DNA of 12,303 nt, taken from assembly GCA_964435925.1 (NCBI GenBank), contig CAYTBG010000088.1, positions 1-12,303 of the forward strand, given 5' to 3'. This document shows positions 1 to 6,831 of this stretch, one piece after another. How positions within the stretch are numbered: the first letter of the stretch is position 1; the number at the start of each line of letters is the position of its first letter. This DNA is from SOIV01 sp964435925 (lineage in GTDB: Bacteria; Acidobacteriota; Aminicenantia; Aminicenantales; Aminicenantaceae). The position numbers and the translations under genes are program-made. The notes under the pieces were generated by a model. That model had not been told where the DNA came from, made no database searches, and saw only the letters and a list, made by a program, of their open reading frames with translations.

Positions 1-34
1 CCTCAAGTTGAGAATGTCCTCTTTCTTACTTACA

Positions 35-55
35 AAATGGGGCCTGGCCCCATTT
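35..55. terminator. GC-rich perfect hairpin, possible terminator
   Basis: Two 10-base arms (AAATGGGGCC at 35-44 and GGCCCCATTT at 46-55) are exact reverse complements around one base, so it folds as GGGGC/GCCCC with a CTG loop and an A/T base to the stem. Read on the - strand the stem is followed by TTTTG-type sequence (34 downwards), which fits a Rho-independent terminator for something leftward. Read on the + strand there is only TTTG. A dispersed palindromic repeat (REP-like) is the alternative; a single copy in this window cannot decide. Confidence 0.45.
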
Positions 56-57
56 GT

Positions 58-195
58 TCAGGGGCAAAAGCAACGTGTTTTTGAACCATATAGGCTGAGC
101 CTTTCTTCAATGGTCGCTGCATCTATTTCCCAAAACCTTTGTCCTGAACATAGCAACCAGTTATCAAGGAAATGGAGATGCTTACGTATCCCCAT
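58..195 (-). CDS. Doubtful 45-codon reverse ORF upstream of the atp operon
   Basis: On the - strand an ATG at 195 opens a 45-residue frame ending in TGA at 60-58, three bases before the GC-rich hairpin at 55-35. The peptide is mixed polar and aromatic, with a stretch FWEIDAATIEERLSLYG that looks protein-like. There is no Shine-Dalgarno before the ATG and I recognise no family. It could be the remnant of a longer divergent gene, because its frame stays open a little upstream, or chance. Its only support is the stop placed right before a terminator-like stem. Confidence 0.13.
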   Translation of the reverse strand: MGIRKHLHFLDNWLLCSGQRFWEIDAATIEERLSLYGSKTRCFCP

Positions 196-201
196 CTGTA
201 C

Positions 202-230
202 TTGCTTTTTTAGGCTAAAAATGATAAATT
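202..230 (+). promoter_or_regulatory. Possible promoter of the atp operon
   Basis: TTGCTT at 202-207 is followed after 17 bases by TAAATT at 225-230, preceded by TG (TGATAAATT, an extended -10). Transcription would begin around 237, leaving a leader of about 27 nt before atpF'. Both boxes are imperfect (4/6 each) and the -10 lies inside the hairpin at 210-239, so the two readings compete. Confidence 0.3.
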
Positions 231-239
231 TTTGCCTAA
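210..239 (+). terminator. AT-rich hairpin in front of the atp operon
   Basis: TTAGGC at 210-215 and AAAAAT at 217-222 pair with ATTTTT at 228-233 and GCCTAA at 234-239, with one bulged T at 216 and a GATAA loop. The stem is followed by TTCTTTC, a weak pyrimidine tract, so it could end transcription from an upstream gene just before the operon. It sits only 25 bases before the first start codon, so a leader structure affecting atpF' expression is equally possible. Confidence 0.35.
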
Positions 240-263
240 TTCTTTCATCTTCCTTTTTATAAA

Positions 264-680
264 ATGATCGATATTGACGCGAGCTTCATCGCTATATTTA
301 TAGTAGTCTGGATTCTGGTCTTTGTCCTCTCACGAGTATTTTTTAATCCTCTGCGGAAGATCATGGAGGAACGGGAAGCTAAAGTTAAAGGGAGACAAGG
401 AGCCTTCCAAGAATCTACAGAAGTCTATGAAAAAACTGTCTGTGAAATTGAAGAAAGGCTAAAATCCGCAAGGATTCTCTCCGAGCAGACAAAGGATAAT
501 CTTAAGCATGAGGCTTTAAAAGAGAGAGAACGCATGCTGGAGAAAATAAGCACAGAGTATAGGAGTCAGGTTGAAAAGGCTCAAGAGAAGTTAGAGAAGC
601 AAACCACGAGCTTGAGGAGAGAATTAGGTGCTGAAGCCAAGCTACTGGCCGAAAGAATTGAGCAGAAGCTTTTAGAATGA
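264..680 (+). CDS. atpF: F0F1 ATP synthase subunit b' (first of two b-type subunits)
   Basis: This is a 138-residue membrane-anchored stator subunit. One hydrophobic helix (about residues 7-27) is followed by the b-family motif NPLRKIMEEREAKVKG and then a continuous, highly charged coiled coil to the C-terminus. In the enzyme it pairs with the second b-type subunit to form the peripheral stalk that holds F1 against the a subunit. It is shorter than its neighbour and has no signal-like N-terminus, which makes it the b' member. The order b', b, delta, alpha, gamma, beta, epsilon without a and c in the same cluster is the layout known from several deltaproteobacteria and relatives. The ATG at 264 has no clear Shine-Dalgarno. 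The stop overlaps the next start as ATGA at 677-680. The b versus b' naming of the two genes is a judgement. Confidence 0.9.
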   Translation: MIDIDASFIAIFIVVWILVFVLSRVFFNPLRKIMEEREAKVKGRQGAFQESTEVYEKTVCEIEERLKSARILSEQTKDNLKHEALKERERMLEKISTEYRSQVEKAQEKLEKQTTSLRRELGAEAKLLAERIEQKLLE

Positions 681-1285
681 AAACTTCAAGAAGAAAAATC
701 TTCCTCGTTTTGTTTTTATTGCCCTTCTTTATCTCCATGGTTTCCGCAGATGAGGAACATTCATCAAATTTTAGGGATTTTATAGGGAAAACCGTCAATT
801 TCATCATTTTATTCGGGGGCTTGGCTTATTTTCTTTATAGGCCTATCCGGAATTTTCTCCAGAAGAGGTCCGAGGAGATAGAACAGGGCCTTAAAGACGC
901 AGGAGATGCCCAAAGAGAAGCCGAACTGAAGCTTCGAGAAGCAAACGCCCGCCTGGCAACCCTGGAAGACGAGATAGAAAAGCTAAAGAAGGAAGCAGAG
1001 ATTGAGGGCAACAAAGAAAGGGAGAGGGTTATTAAACTCGCTCAGCAAGAAGCGGAGAGGATCAAATATTTTGCCAAACAAGAAATTGAAATGCTGATGC
1101 GTGCAGGAATCCAAGATCTCAAACAATACACAGCAGAGCTGGCTTCCGCATTAGCAGAAGAGAGGATCAAGAAAAAAATGAGCCCTGAAGACCAATCTTT
1201 TTTTATAGATAAATCCATAGGAAAACTCGACGAACTCTATGAAAAGTCAAATTCTCGTAAAAAGATACACTCAAGGGTTAGTTAA
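677..1285 (+). CDS. atpF: F0F1 ATP synthase subunit b with signal-like N-terminus
   Basis: This 202-residue second stator subunit begins with a basic and hydrophobic segment (residues 1-23, ending SMVSA before DEEHSS) that reads like a cleavable signal peptide or an extra membrane helix. The true membrane helix follows at about residues 38-56, leading into the b motif YRPIRNFLQKRSEEIEQGL and a long Glu/Lys/Arg-rich coiled coil. It should heterodimerise with the preceding b' subunit and contact delta at the top of F1. b subunits with such an extra N-terminus are known in deltaproteobacteria and related phyla; typical E. coli b is 156 residues. It starts inside the stop of the upstream gene (ATGA), and its last 47 bases overlap the delta gene, so the three are probably translationally coupled. 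Confidence 0.93.
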   Translation: MKTSRRKIFLVLFLLPFFISMVSADEEHSSNFRDFIGKTVNFIILFGGLAYFLYRPIRNFLQKRSEEIEQGLKDAGDAQREAELKLREANARLATLEDEIEKLKKEAEIEGNKERERVIKLAQQEAERIKYFAKQEIEMLMRAGIQDLKQYTAELASALAEERIKKKMSPEDQSFFIDKSIGKLDELYEKSNSRKKIHSRVS

Positions 1286-1781
1286 CTCTATCAAGAATGA
1301 AGCAGAGTTTTCGGCCCTCAGCCAGGAGCTGTCTAATTTTGCTCTGCTTCTCCGCAAGCACCAAAAGCTGAAAGACACTCTTTACAGCCCCCTCCTGCCG
1401 ACGACAAAAAAAACGCAGATAGCCGAAGAAGTACTGGCCAAGCAACCTTTGGGGAAAAAAGCTTCAAGGTTTATTTTGCTGCTTGTTGAAAACAATCGAC
1501 TTGAACTATTTCCTGATATCATAGAGTCCTTACCCGAGGTTTGGAATGAACAGAAGGGAACTTATACTTTTGAAGTGGCTTCTGTTGTTCCCCTCACGGA
1601 TGACCAGAGGAAAAGATTAGAAAAAAAGTTAGAGCTATTGGAGAAAAGACCGGTTATATTGAAGTATAGAATTGATCCTGAATTGGTTGGAGGACTTTGG
1701 GTAAGAAGAGAAAACATTGTTTACGATGTCTCGATAAAGGGAAATTTGATGAAACTTAAGGAAGAAATTTCTGAAGGATAG
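1239..1781 (+). CDS. atpH: F0F1 ATP synthase subunit delta
   Basis: This 180-residue protein has the usual length for delta (OSCP), the cap that joins the b/b' stalk to the N-termini of the alpha subunits. It has the helical N-terminal domain beginning VKRYTQGLVNSI, the middle ENNRLELFPDII segment, and the C-terminal signature where a Glu/Leu-Val-Gly-Gly stretch (PELVGGLWVRRENIVYDVS) precedes a final helix. The ATG at 1239 lies 47 bases inside the b subunit gene. No start nearer the b stop would keep the conserved VKRYTQ segment, so the long overlap is probably real. Only 8 bases separate its stop from atpA. Confidence 0.95.
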   Translation: MKSQILVKRYTQGLVNSIKNEAEFSALSQELSNFALLLRKHQKLKDTLYSPLLPTTKKTQIAEEVLAKQPLGKKASRFILLLVENNRLELFPDIIESLPEVWNEQKGTYTFEVASVVPLTDDQRKRLEKKLELLEKRPVILKYRIDPELVGGLWVRRENIVYDVSIKGNLMKLKEEISEG

Positions 1782-1789
1782 GCGGAAAA

Positions 1790-3307
1790 ATGGAAATTAA
1801 AGCGGATGAAATAAGTAAAATTATCCAACGCCAAATCGAGGGATATAAGACAGAAGTCGACATTAAAGAGGTTGGGACTGTAACTTATGTCGGAGATGGA
1901 ATTGCCAGGATTTATGGACTGGACAGGGTTATGTATAACGAACTTCTGGAATTTCCTCAAGAAGTTTATGGTGTTGCCCTGAATTTAGAGGAAGATAGTG
2001 TTGGTTCTGTGCTTTTGGGGGAGAGTCATCTTGTTAGAGAGGGAGATCTGGTTAAGCGCACGCACAGGATTATGCAGGTTCCGGCCGGACCGGCCTTGAT
2101 CGGGAGAGTGGTGAATCCTCTGGGCATACCTTTAGATGAGAAAGGCCCCATAAAAACCGATATCAACATGGTGGTCGAGCGTCTGGCGCCAGGTGTTGTT
2201 GACCGCTTGCCAGTGAAGGAGCCTCTCCAAACTGGCATAAAAGCCATCGATACCATGATTCCTATAGGGAGAGGACAGAGAGAGCTCATCATAGGAGATC
2301 GTCAGACAGGAAAGACAGCTATTGCCATAGATACCATCATCAATCAGAAAGATAAGGGTGTCGTCTGTGTTTATGTAGCTATCGGCCAGAAAAATTCCAC
2401 GATCGCTTACGTGATAAAAGTGCTTGAAGATTATGGAGCGATGGACTATTCGATCGTTGTGGCTGCTCACGCCAGCGACCCTTCGCCCCTTCAATACCTC
2501 GCTCCTTACAGCGGTTGTGCTATGGGAGAGTATTTCAGAGACAACGGGCAGCACACTCTTCTCATCTATGATGACCTTTCCAAGCATGCGGCCGCCTACA
2601 GGGAAATATCTCTCCTCTTAAGGCGGCCCCCAGGCAGAGAAGCCTATCCGGGGGATGTCTTCTACCTCCATTCAAGGTTGCTCGAAAGAGCAGCCAAGTA
2701 TAATGACAAGCATGGTGGGGGCTCTTTGACTGCGCTTCCTATCATCGAAACACAGGCAGGAGATGTTTCAGGCTATATTCCTACAAATGTCATCTCGATC
2801 ACAGACGGTCAAATTTACTTAGAACCCGAGTTGTTCAACGCCGGGATAAGGCCAGCCATCAACGTCGGCATATCTGTCTCAAGAGTCGGAGGGCATGCTC
2901 AGGTCAAAGCCATGAAGCAGGTGGCGGGAAAATTACGCCTTGATTTAGCTCAGTACCGGGAACTGGTAACTTTTGCTCAGTTTGGCACAGAACTGGATAA
3001 GGCGAGCCAGGCCCAGCTCGATAGGGGCGAGAGATTGGCTGAAGTTCTGAAACAGGATCAGTATGCCCCCTTACCGGTTGAAAAGCAAATATTAATAATT
3101 TATGCAGGAAACAGAGGATTTTTGGATGAGTTTGAAGTTGAGCAGATCAAGGAATATGAAGAAAAACTTTATGAATTTTTTGAAAAGGAACAGGCGACGC
3201 TTTTGAAGAAAATCGCTGAGAAAAGTGAAATTAGTGCAGATATGGATGAAGCTATTAGTTCAGCTTTAAAGGAGTTTAATTCCAGGTTTAAAGAAGGGAA
3301 AGCTTAG
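1790..3307 (+). CDS. atpA: F0F1 ATP synthase subunit alpha
   Basis: This 505-residue subunit forms, with beta, the catalytic hexamer and carries the non-catalytic nucleotide sites. The N-terminal barrel (about residues 25-95) is followed by the nucleotide-binding domain with Walker A GDRQTGKT at 169-176, the LLIYDDLSKHA Walker B region at 257-266, LLLRRPPGREAYPGDVFYLHSR around 275-295, and the arginine finger in ISVSRVGGHAQ (R365, matching E. coli R376). It is slightly shorter than E. coli alpha, mainly because the variable loop before GGSLTALPIIETQAGDVS is reduced. All key residues are present. A GGATAGG-like Shine-Dalgarno lies before the ATG, and the gene is tightly spaced with atpH and atpG. 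Confidence 0.98.
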   Translation: MEIKADEISKIIQRQIEGYKTEVDIKEVGTVTYVGDGIARIYGLDRVMYNELLEFPQEVYGVALNLEEDSVGSVLLGESHLVREGDLVKRTHRIMQVPAGPALIGRVVNPLGIPLDEKGPIKTDINMVVERLAPGVVDRLPVKEPLQTGIKAIDTMIPIGRGQRELIIGDRQTGKTAIAIDTIINQKDKGVVCVYVAIGQKNSTIAYVIKVLEDYGAMDYSIVVAAHASDPSPLQYLAPYSGCAMGEYFRDNGQHTLLIYDDLSKHAAAYREISLLLRRPPGREAYPGDVFYLHSRLLERAAKYNDKHGGGSLTALPIIETQAGDVSGYIPTNVISITDGQIYLEPELFNAGIRPAINVGISVSRVGGHAQVKAMKQVAGKLRLDLAQYRELVTFAQFGTELDKASQAQLDRGERLAEVLKQDQYAPLPVEKQILIIYAGNRGFLDEFEVEQIKEYEEKLYEFFEKEQATLLKKIAEKSEISADMDEAISSALKEFNSRFKEGKA

Positions 3308-3309
3308 AA

Positions 3310-4173
3310 ATGCCGGCTCTAATTGACCTCAGAAGAAGAATAAAAAGTGTCAGGAATACACAGCAGATCACACAAGCCATGAAAACTGTGTCCATGGCTA
3401 AATTCAAGAAAGCGCAGCGTGCTGTTCTGGAGGCTCGCCCCCACTGGCACAATTCTCCTGATTTACTCTCCGAAGTCGTCTCCTGGGCTGAAAGAGAAGT
3501 CCATCCTTTATTCATAGAGAGAGAAGAGAAGAAGATAGAGGGATTGGTGATCACTTCTGATAAGGGTTTGTGCGGAGCTTTTAATACGAACTTATTAGAG
3601 AAAGCTTTATCCTTTTTCGAAGATAAAGCTCAACGTTCTCAGGTGAATTTGGTTTTGATCGGGAAAAAAGCCTTAAGCTTTTTTAGGAAGCATCCCTTTC
3701 CCGTTGATCGTGTTTATTCAGAACAAGTTCAAGATCTCACGTTGGAAGACCTGAAAGAATTGGCTCAGTTTTTAATGCGACACTATGTTTTCAACAGAAC
3801 AGATGCTGTCTATGTGGTCTACAACGAATTCAAATCGATTCTTTCTCCCCGGGTGACTGTTACCAGGCTCCTTCCCCTTAGCCCTCCAGAGGGAGAAGCG
3901 CATGAAGTTTTACCTCCAGACTGGGAGCCAGAAGCGGGTTCTATTCTTAATAGTCTTTTACCCTTTTACATAGAGAATCAAATTCGACATTTCTATTTTG
4001 AGTCGCAAGTTTCTGAACATGCTGCTCGAATGATAGCTATGGATAATGCCACTAAAAATGCTGAAGATTTAATAAGTGACCTAACATTGGTCTTAAACAA
4101 AATTCGACAGGCCTCAATCACCAAGGAGCTTCTGGAAATAATGACAGCCGTTGAGGCTTTGGCAGGAAAATAG
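3310..4173 (+). CDS. atpG: F0F1 ATP synthase subunit gamma
   Basis: This 287-residue protein is the central rotor shaft. The N-terminal helix carries the family hallmark RRRIKSVRNTQQITQAMKTVSMAK (residues 8-31), the Rossmann-like middle includes ITSDKGLCGAFNTNLL (about 80-95), and the C-terminal helix holds AARMIAMDNATKNAEDLI and the final TKELLEIMTAVEAL. The N- and C-terminal helices together form the coiled coil inside the alpha/beta ring. Length is normal, with no insertion or missing signature. The start is two bases after the alpha stop with GAAGGG upstream. The stop is 17 bases before the atpD start chosen here. Confidence 0.98.
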   Translation: MPALIDLRRRIKSVRNTQQITQAMKTVSMAKFKKAQRAVLEARPHWHNSPDLLSEVVSWAEREVHPLFIEREEKKIEGLVITSDKGLCGAFNTNLLEKALSFFEDKAQRSQVNLVLIGKKALSFFRKHPFPVDRVYSEQVQDLTLEDLKELAQFLMRHYVFNRTDAVYVVYNEFKSILSPRVTVTRLLPLSPPEGEAHEVLPPDWEPEAGSILNSLLPFYIENQIRHFYFESQVSEHAARMIAMDNATKNAEDLISDLTLVLNKIRQASITKELLEIMTAVEALAGK

Positions 4174-4190
4174 AGGATTTGGAGATAAAC

Positions 4191-5777
4191 ATGGCAAAAG
4201 AAAGACAGAAAACTTCCGAAAAAGGAAAAGATAAACCTAAAGTAAAGCCGAAAGCAAAATCTAAAGCAAAAGAAAAAAAAGAAGCAAAGATAGGGAAGGT
4301 CGTCCAGGTTATCGGGCCAGTTGTGGACATCGAATTCAAGGGTGTTAAACTCCCTGAAATATACAGTGCGATTCGGATCATAAGTGAAAGATTCGATAAC
4401 ACGACTCCCACTTCTGTTCAAGAAATCAAGAAGGACTTTGGGATAAGGATTGATCAACATAAGAGCGAAGAATTAGATGCTACTGCTCCAATAGATATTG
4501 TGGTTGAAGCGGAACTGCATCTGGGGGAGGATAAGGTGAGGTGTGTTTCTATGCATCCCACAGACGGCCTGGCTCGAGGAATGAAGGCCATTGATTTGGA
4601 GGGTCCCATTCAAGTTCCAGTCGGAGAGGCAACCCTGGGACGAGTGATGAATGTTATAGGCGAGCCAGTTGACCATCTGGGCCCTATCGAGGCCAAAGTG
4701 AAATATCCCATCCATCGTCCTCCTCCATCCTTAGAGCAGCAGAGCACCAAGCTCGAGATGTTTGAAACAGGAATCAAGGTGATAGACCTTATCCAGCCCT
4801 TTTTGAAAGGAGGAAAGGTCGGCCTTTTTGGAGGAGCAGGTGTTGGCAAGACGGTCATTATCATGGAGTTGATCAAAAACGTAGCCATAAAACACGGAGG
4901 CTATTCTGTTTTTGCAGGCGTGGGAGAAAGAACAAGAGAGGGAAATGACCTCTGGCTGGAGATGAAGAACTCAGGGGTCATCGATAAGACTTCTCTCATC
5001 TACGGCCAGATGACCGAGCCTCCTGGAGCAAGACTCCGAGTTGGATTGGCTGCTCTTTCTGTTGCAGAATATTTCAGGGATGAGATGAACCAGGATATCC
5101 TCCTCTTCATCGATAATATCTTTCGTTTCGTCCAGGCTGGCTCAGAAGTCTCAGCGCTCCTGGGAAGGATGCCTTCGGCAGTGGGTTACCAGCCTAACCT
5201 GGCAACTGAACTCGGAGAGCTCGAAGAGAGGATTACTTCCACCAAAAGGGGCTCAATCACTTCTGTCCAGGCTATTTATGTGCCTGCAGATGACTTCACC
5301 GATCCAGCGCCAGCCACAACTTTTTCTCATTTAGATGCCTCCACAAACCTTTCACGGGCTCTCACCGAAATCGGTATCTATCCTGCTGTTGATCCCTTAT
5401 CATCTTATTCTCGAATACTGGATCCAAGAGTGGTGGGCGAGGAACACTATCAGGTGGCGAGGAGCGTCAAGGAAATTCTTCAGAGGTATAAAGACCTTCA
5501 AGATATCATTGCCATTCTGGGCATAGAGGAGCTCTCCGAAGAGGATAAAGTTATCGTTGCCCGTGCTCGAAAGATTCAACGGTTCTTCTCCCAGCCATTT
5601 TCTGTCGCAGAGGAATTCACCGGAAGACCTGGAAAATATGTGACCATTGAGGAGACCGTGAAGGGATTCAAGGGGATTGTAGAAGGCCAACACGATGATA
5701 AACCTGAGCAGTCCTTCTACATGGTAGGAAATATTGAGGAAGTCACCCAACAGGCAGAGGAATTGAAATCAGCATGA
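4191..5777 (+). CDS. atpD: F0F1 ATP synthase subunit beta, extended form
   Basis: This is the catalytic subunit, which makes or hydrolyses ATP. Present are Walker A GGAGVGKT (residues 214-221), the catalytic glutamate in GVGERTREGND (E246), Walker B LLFIDNIFRF (D308), and EELSEED at 446-452, the DELSEED lever. At 528 residues it is some 50-65 longer than usual. Residues 1-33 are an added tail dominated by Lys, Ala and Glu with alternating KPK/KAK steps. An extra ~33 residues lie between PEIYSAIRI (55-63) and VVEAELHLGEDKVRC (104-118), in the N-terminal barrel. I chose ATG 4191 because GGAG at 4181-4184 is ideally spaced; a TTG at 4179 would have its GAGG only 2 bases away. No ATG, GTG or TTG follows until the barrel itself, so the tail is genuine. 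The stop overlaps atpC as ATGA. Confidence 0.97.
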   Translation: MAKERQKTSEKGKDKPKVKPKAKSKAKEKKEAKIGKVVQVIGPVVDIEFKGVKLPEIYSAIRIISERFDNTTPTSVQEIKKDFGIRIDQHKSEELDATAPIDIVVEAELHLGEDKVRCVSMHPTDGLARGMKAIDLEGPIQVPVGEATLGRVMNVIGEPVDHLGPIEAKVKYPIHRPPPSLEQQSTKLEMFETGIKVIDLIQPFLKGGKVGLFGGAGVGKTVIIMELIKNVAIKHGGYSVFAGVGERTREGNDLWLEMKNSGVIDKTSLIYGQMTEPPGARLRVGLAALSVAEYFRDEMNQDILLFIDNIFRFVQAGSEVSALLGRMPSAVGYQPNLATELGELEERITSTKRGSITSVQAIYVPADDFTDPAPATTFSHLDASTNLSRALTEIGIYPAVDPLSSYSRILDPRVVGEEHYQVARSVKEILQRYKDLQDIIAILGIEELSEEDKVIVARARKIQRFFSQPFSVAEEFTGRPGKYVTIEETVKGFKGIVEGQHDDKPEQSFYMVGNIEEVTQQAEELKSA

Positions 5778-6073
5778 CGCAGAAGTTACCTTCATCTCTT
5801 CGACTCAAAGTCATTGCTCCTCGGAAGTTATTGGTGGATGAAGAGGTCCAGGAGCTTTCCCTCCCGAGCCTGGATGGGTATCTGGGGATACTCCCCGGCC
5901 ACCGCCCACTATTCTTGGCTCTAGGAACAGGAAGGATCACATACCTGGTTGCCGAAAAAGAAGAAATTTTATCTGTGCAAGGGGGATATGCTGAAGTCCT
6001 TCCTGAGAGAGTGCTTGTTTTTACTGAATTGAGTGAAGATGAAAATGAGAAGCCAATTGAAGGGCGAGGATGA
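5774..6073 (+). CDS. atpC: F0F1 ATP synthase subunit epsilon, C-terminal domain missing
   Basis: This 99-residue protein corresponds to the N-terminal beta-sandwich of epsilon: LRLKVIAPRKLLVDEEVQEL, then the signature GYLGILPGHRPLFLAL (about residues 36-51), and a GGYAEVLPERVLVFTEL end (residues 70-86). The sandwich sits on gamma and the c-ring. Typical epsilon is about 130-140 residues, with a C-terminal two-helix hairpin that can insert into F1 and inhibit hydrolysis; here only a 13-residue acidic tail follows. No helical remnant is visible in any frame downstream, where the next gene begins, so this is a true short form rather than a simple frameshift. Short epsilons are known in some phyla. 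It starts within the atpD stop (ATGA). Confidence 0.94.
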   Translation: MTQKLPSSLRLKVIAPRKLLVDEEVQELSLPSLDGYLGILPGHRPLFLALGTGRITYLVAEKEEILSVQGGYAEVLPERVLVFTELSEDENEKPIEGRG

Positions 6074-6791
6074 GACTCTTGATTCCTTTTATCGAGGCCG
6101 CATTCTTGTCTTGCAGAAGAGAGAGGGATACCGGTTTTCAGTAGATGCTCCCCTCTTAGCTGATTTTATTCAAACAAAGCGCTCTGATGAAATCTTAGAG
6201 CTGGGAGCCGGGAATGGCATTATTTCTCTTCTTTTGAGTATTAAGCCTTTTAGACACATCACCGCCGTGGAGATTCAGGAAGCTTTGGCGGATATAGCCA
6301 GGCGAAATGTAAAACTCAATAATCTTGAAAGAAAAATCTCGATAATCCATGAAGATCTACGCCAGTATTATCCGGGGGAAAAGTTTGATGTTATCTTTTC
6401 GAACCCTCCTTATATTAAAAAGGGGGAAGGTCATTTGAGTTCTTCCCTGGAAAAATCTATCGCCAAGCACGAGTTGAAATGTGATATTTTTGGTATATTA
6501 AAAAAAACAGCGACACTGCTCAAAAGTGAAGGAAGGGCTTATTTTGTTTATCTTGCGAAAAGGAAAGATGATTTATTTCAAGCGATAGAGAGGAACAGAT
6601 TGAAGATCAAATCCATTCGTTTTGTCTATCCCCGTCAGGACAATCCTCCGAACTTGTTTCTGGCGGAGTGCGATTTCTCTTCTGAAAAAGAGGCCATTCT
6701 TCCTCCTTTCATTCTTTATGACAAAGGAGGAAATTATACAGCCGAAGCAGAAGAAATATTCCGAGGGAGAATTCATGCGGAGGTAGGTTAA
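6039..6791 (+). CDS. TrmN6/YfiC-type SAM-dependent N6-adenine methyltransferase
   Basis: This ~250-residue class I methyltransferase has SAM-binding motif ELGAGNG at about 54-60, an acidic residue after strand 2 (AVEIQ), and the amino-methylase signature NPPY at 122-125, typical of enzymes methylating an exocyclic amine. The N-terminus (ETLDSF, a short strand, then GYRFSVDAPLLADF) is characteristic of the COG4123 family, which includes TrmN6, modifying A37 of tRNA1(Val). Target specificity cannot be proven from sequence; the wider RsmC/PrmC-like group also uses NPPY. The start is uncertain: GTG 6033, ATG 6039 and ATG 6045 are all in frame and lie inside atpC. ATG 6039 has a GAG 5 bases upstream. 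The overlap suggests co-translation with the ATP synthase operon. Confidence 0.85.
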   Translation: MKMRSQLKGEDETLDSFYRGRILVLQKREGYRFSVDAPLLADFIQTKRSDEILELGAGNGIISLLLSIKPFRHITAVEIQEALADIARRNVKLNNLERKISIIHEDLRQYYPGEKFDVIFSNPPYIKKGEGHLSSSLEKSIAKHELKCDIFGILKKTATLLKSEGRAYFVYLAKRKDDLFQAIERNRLKIKSIRFVYPRQDNPPNLFLAECDFSSEKEAILPPFILYDKGGNYTAEAEEIFRGRIHAEVG

Positions 6792-6831
6792 TCTAGCTTT
6801 TATTAGGAGCAAATAGTAAGCTTATACAGCG

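Noticed and set aside
196..260. Leftward frame reading MKELGKNLSFLA and, after a shift, a stretch like the AtpZ/AtpI family
   Set aside because: The resemblance (WGYVSISISLITGCY) is short and needs a frame change. The conserved PWFTLIG-type continuation is missing in all frames.
8..262. 84-codon + strand ORF before the atp operon
   Set aside because: It runs through both hairpins, has a Ser/Leu/Cys-rich composition with no domain-like pattern, and has no Shine-Dalgarno. It looks like chance.
4179..4190. TTG start for atpD, four codons earlier
   Set aside because: Its GAGG lies only 2 bases from the TTG, while GGAG at 4181-4184 is correctly spaced for ATG 4191.
3993..4460. 155-codon - strand ORF opposite gamma and beta
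   Set aside because: It is antisense to two certain genes. Its Phe-rich run merely mirrors the lysine codons of the beta tail.
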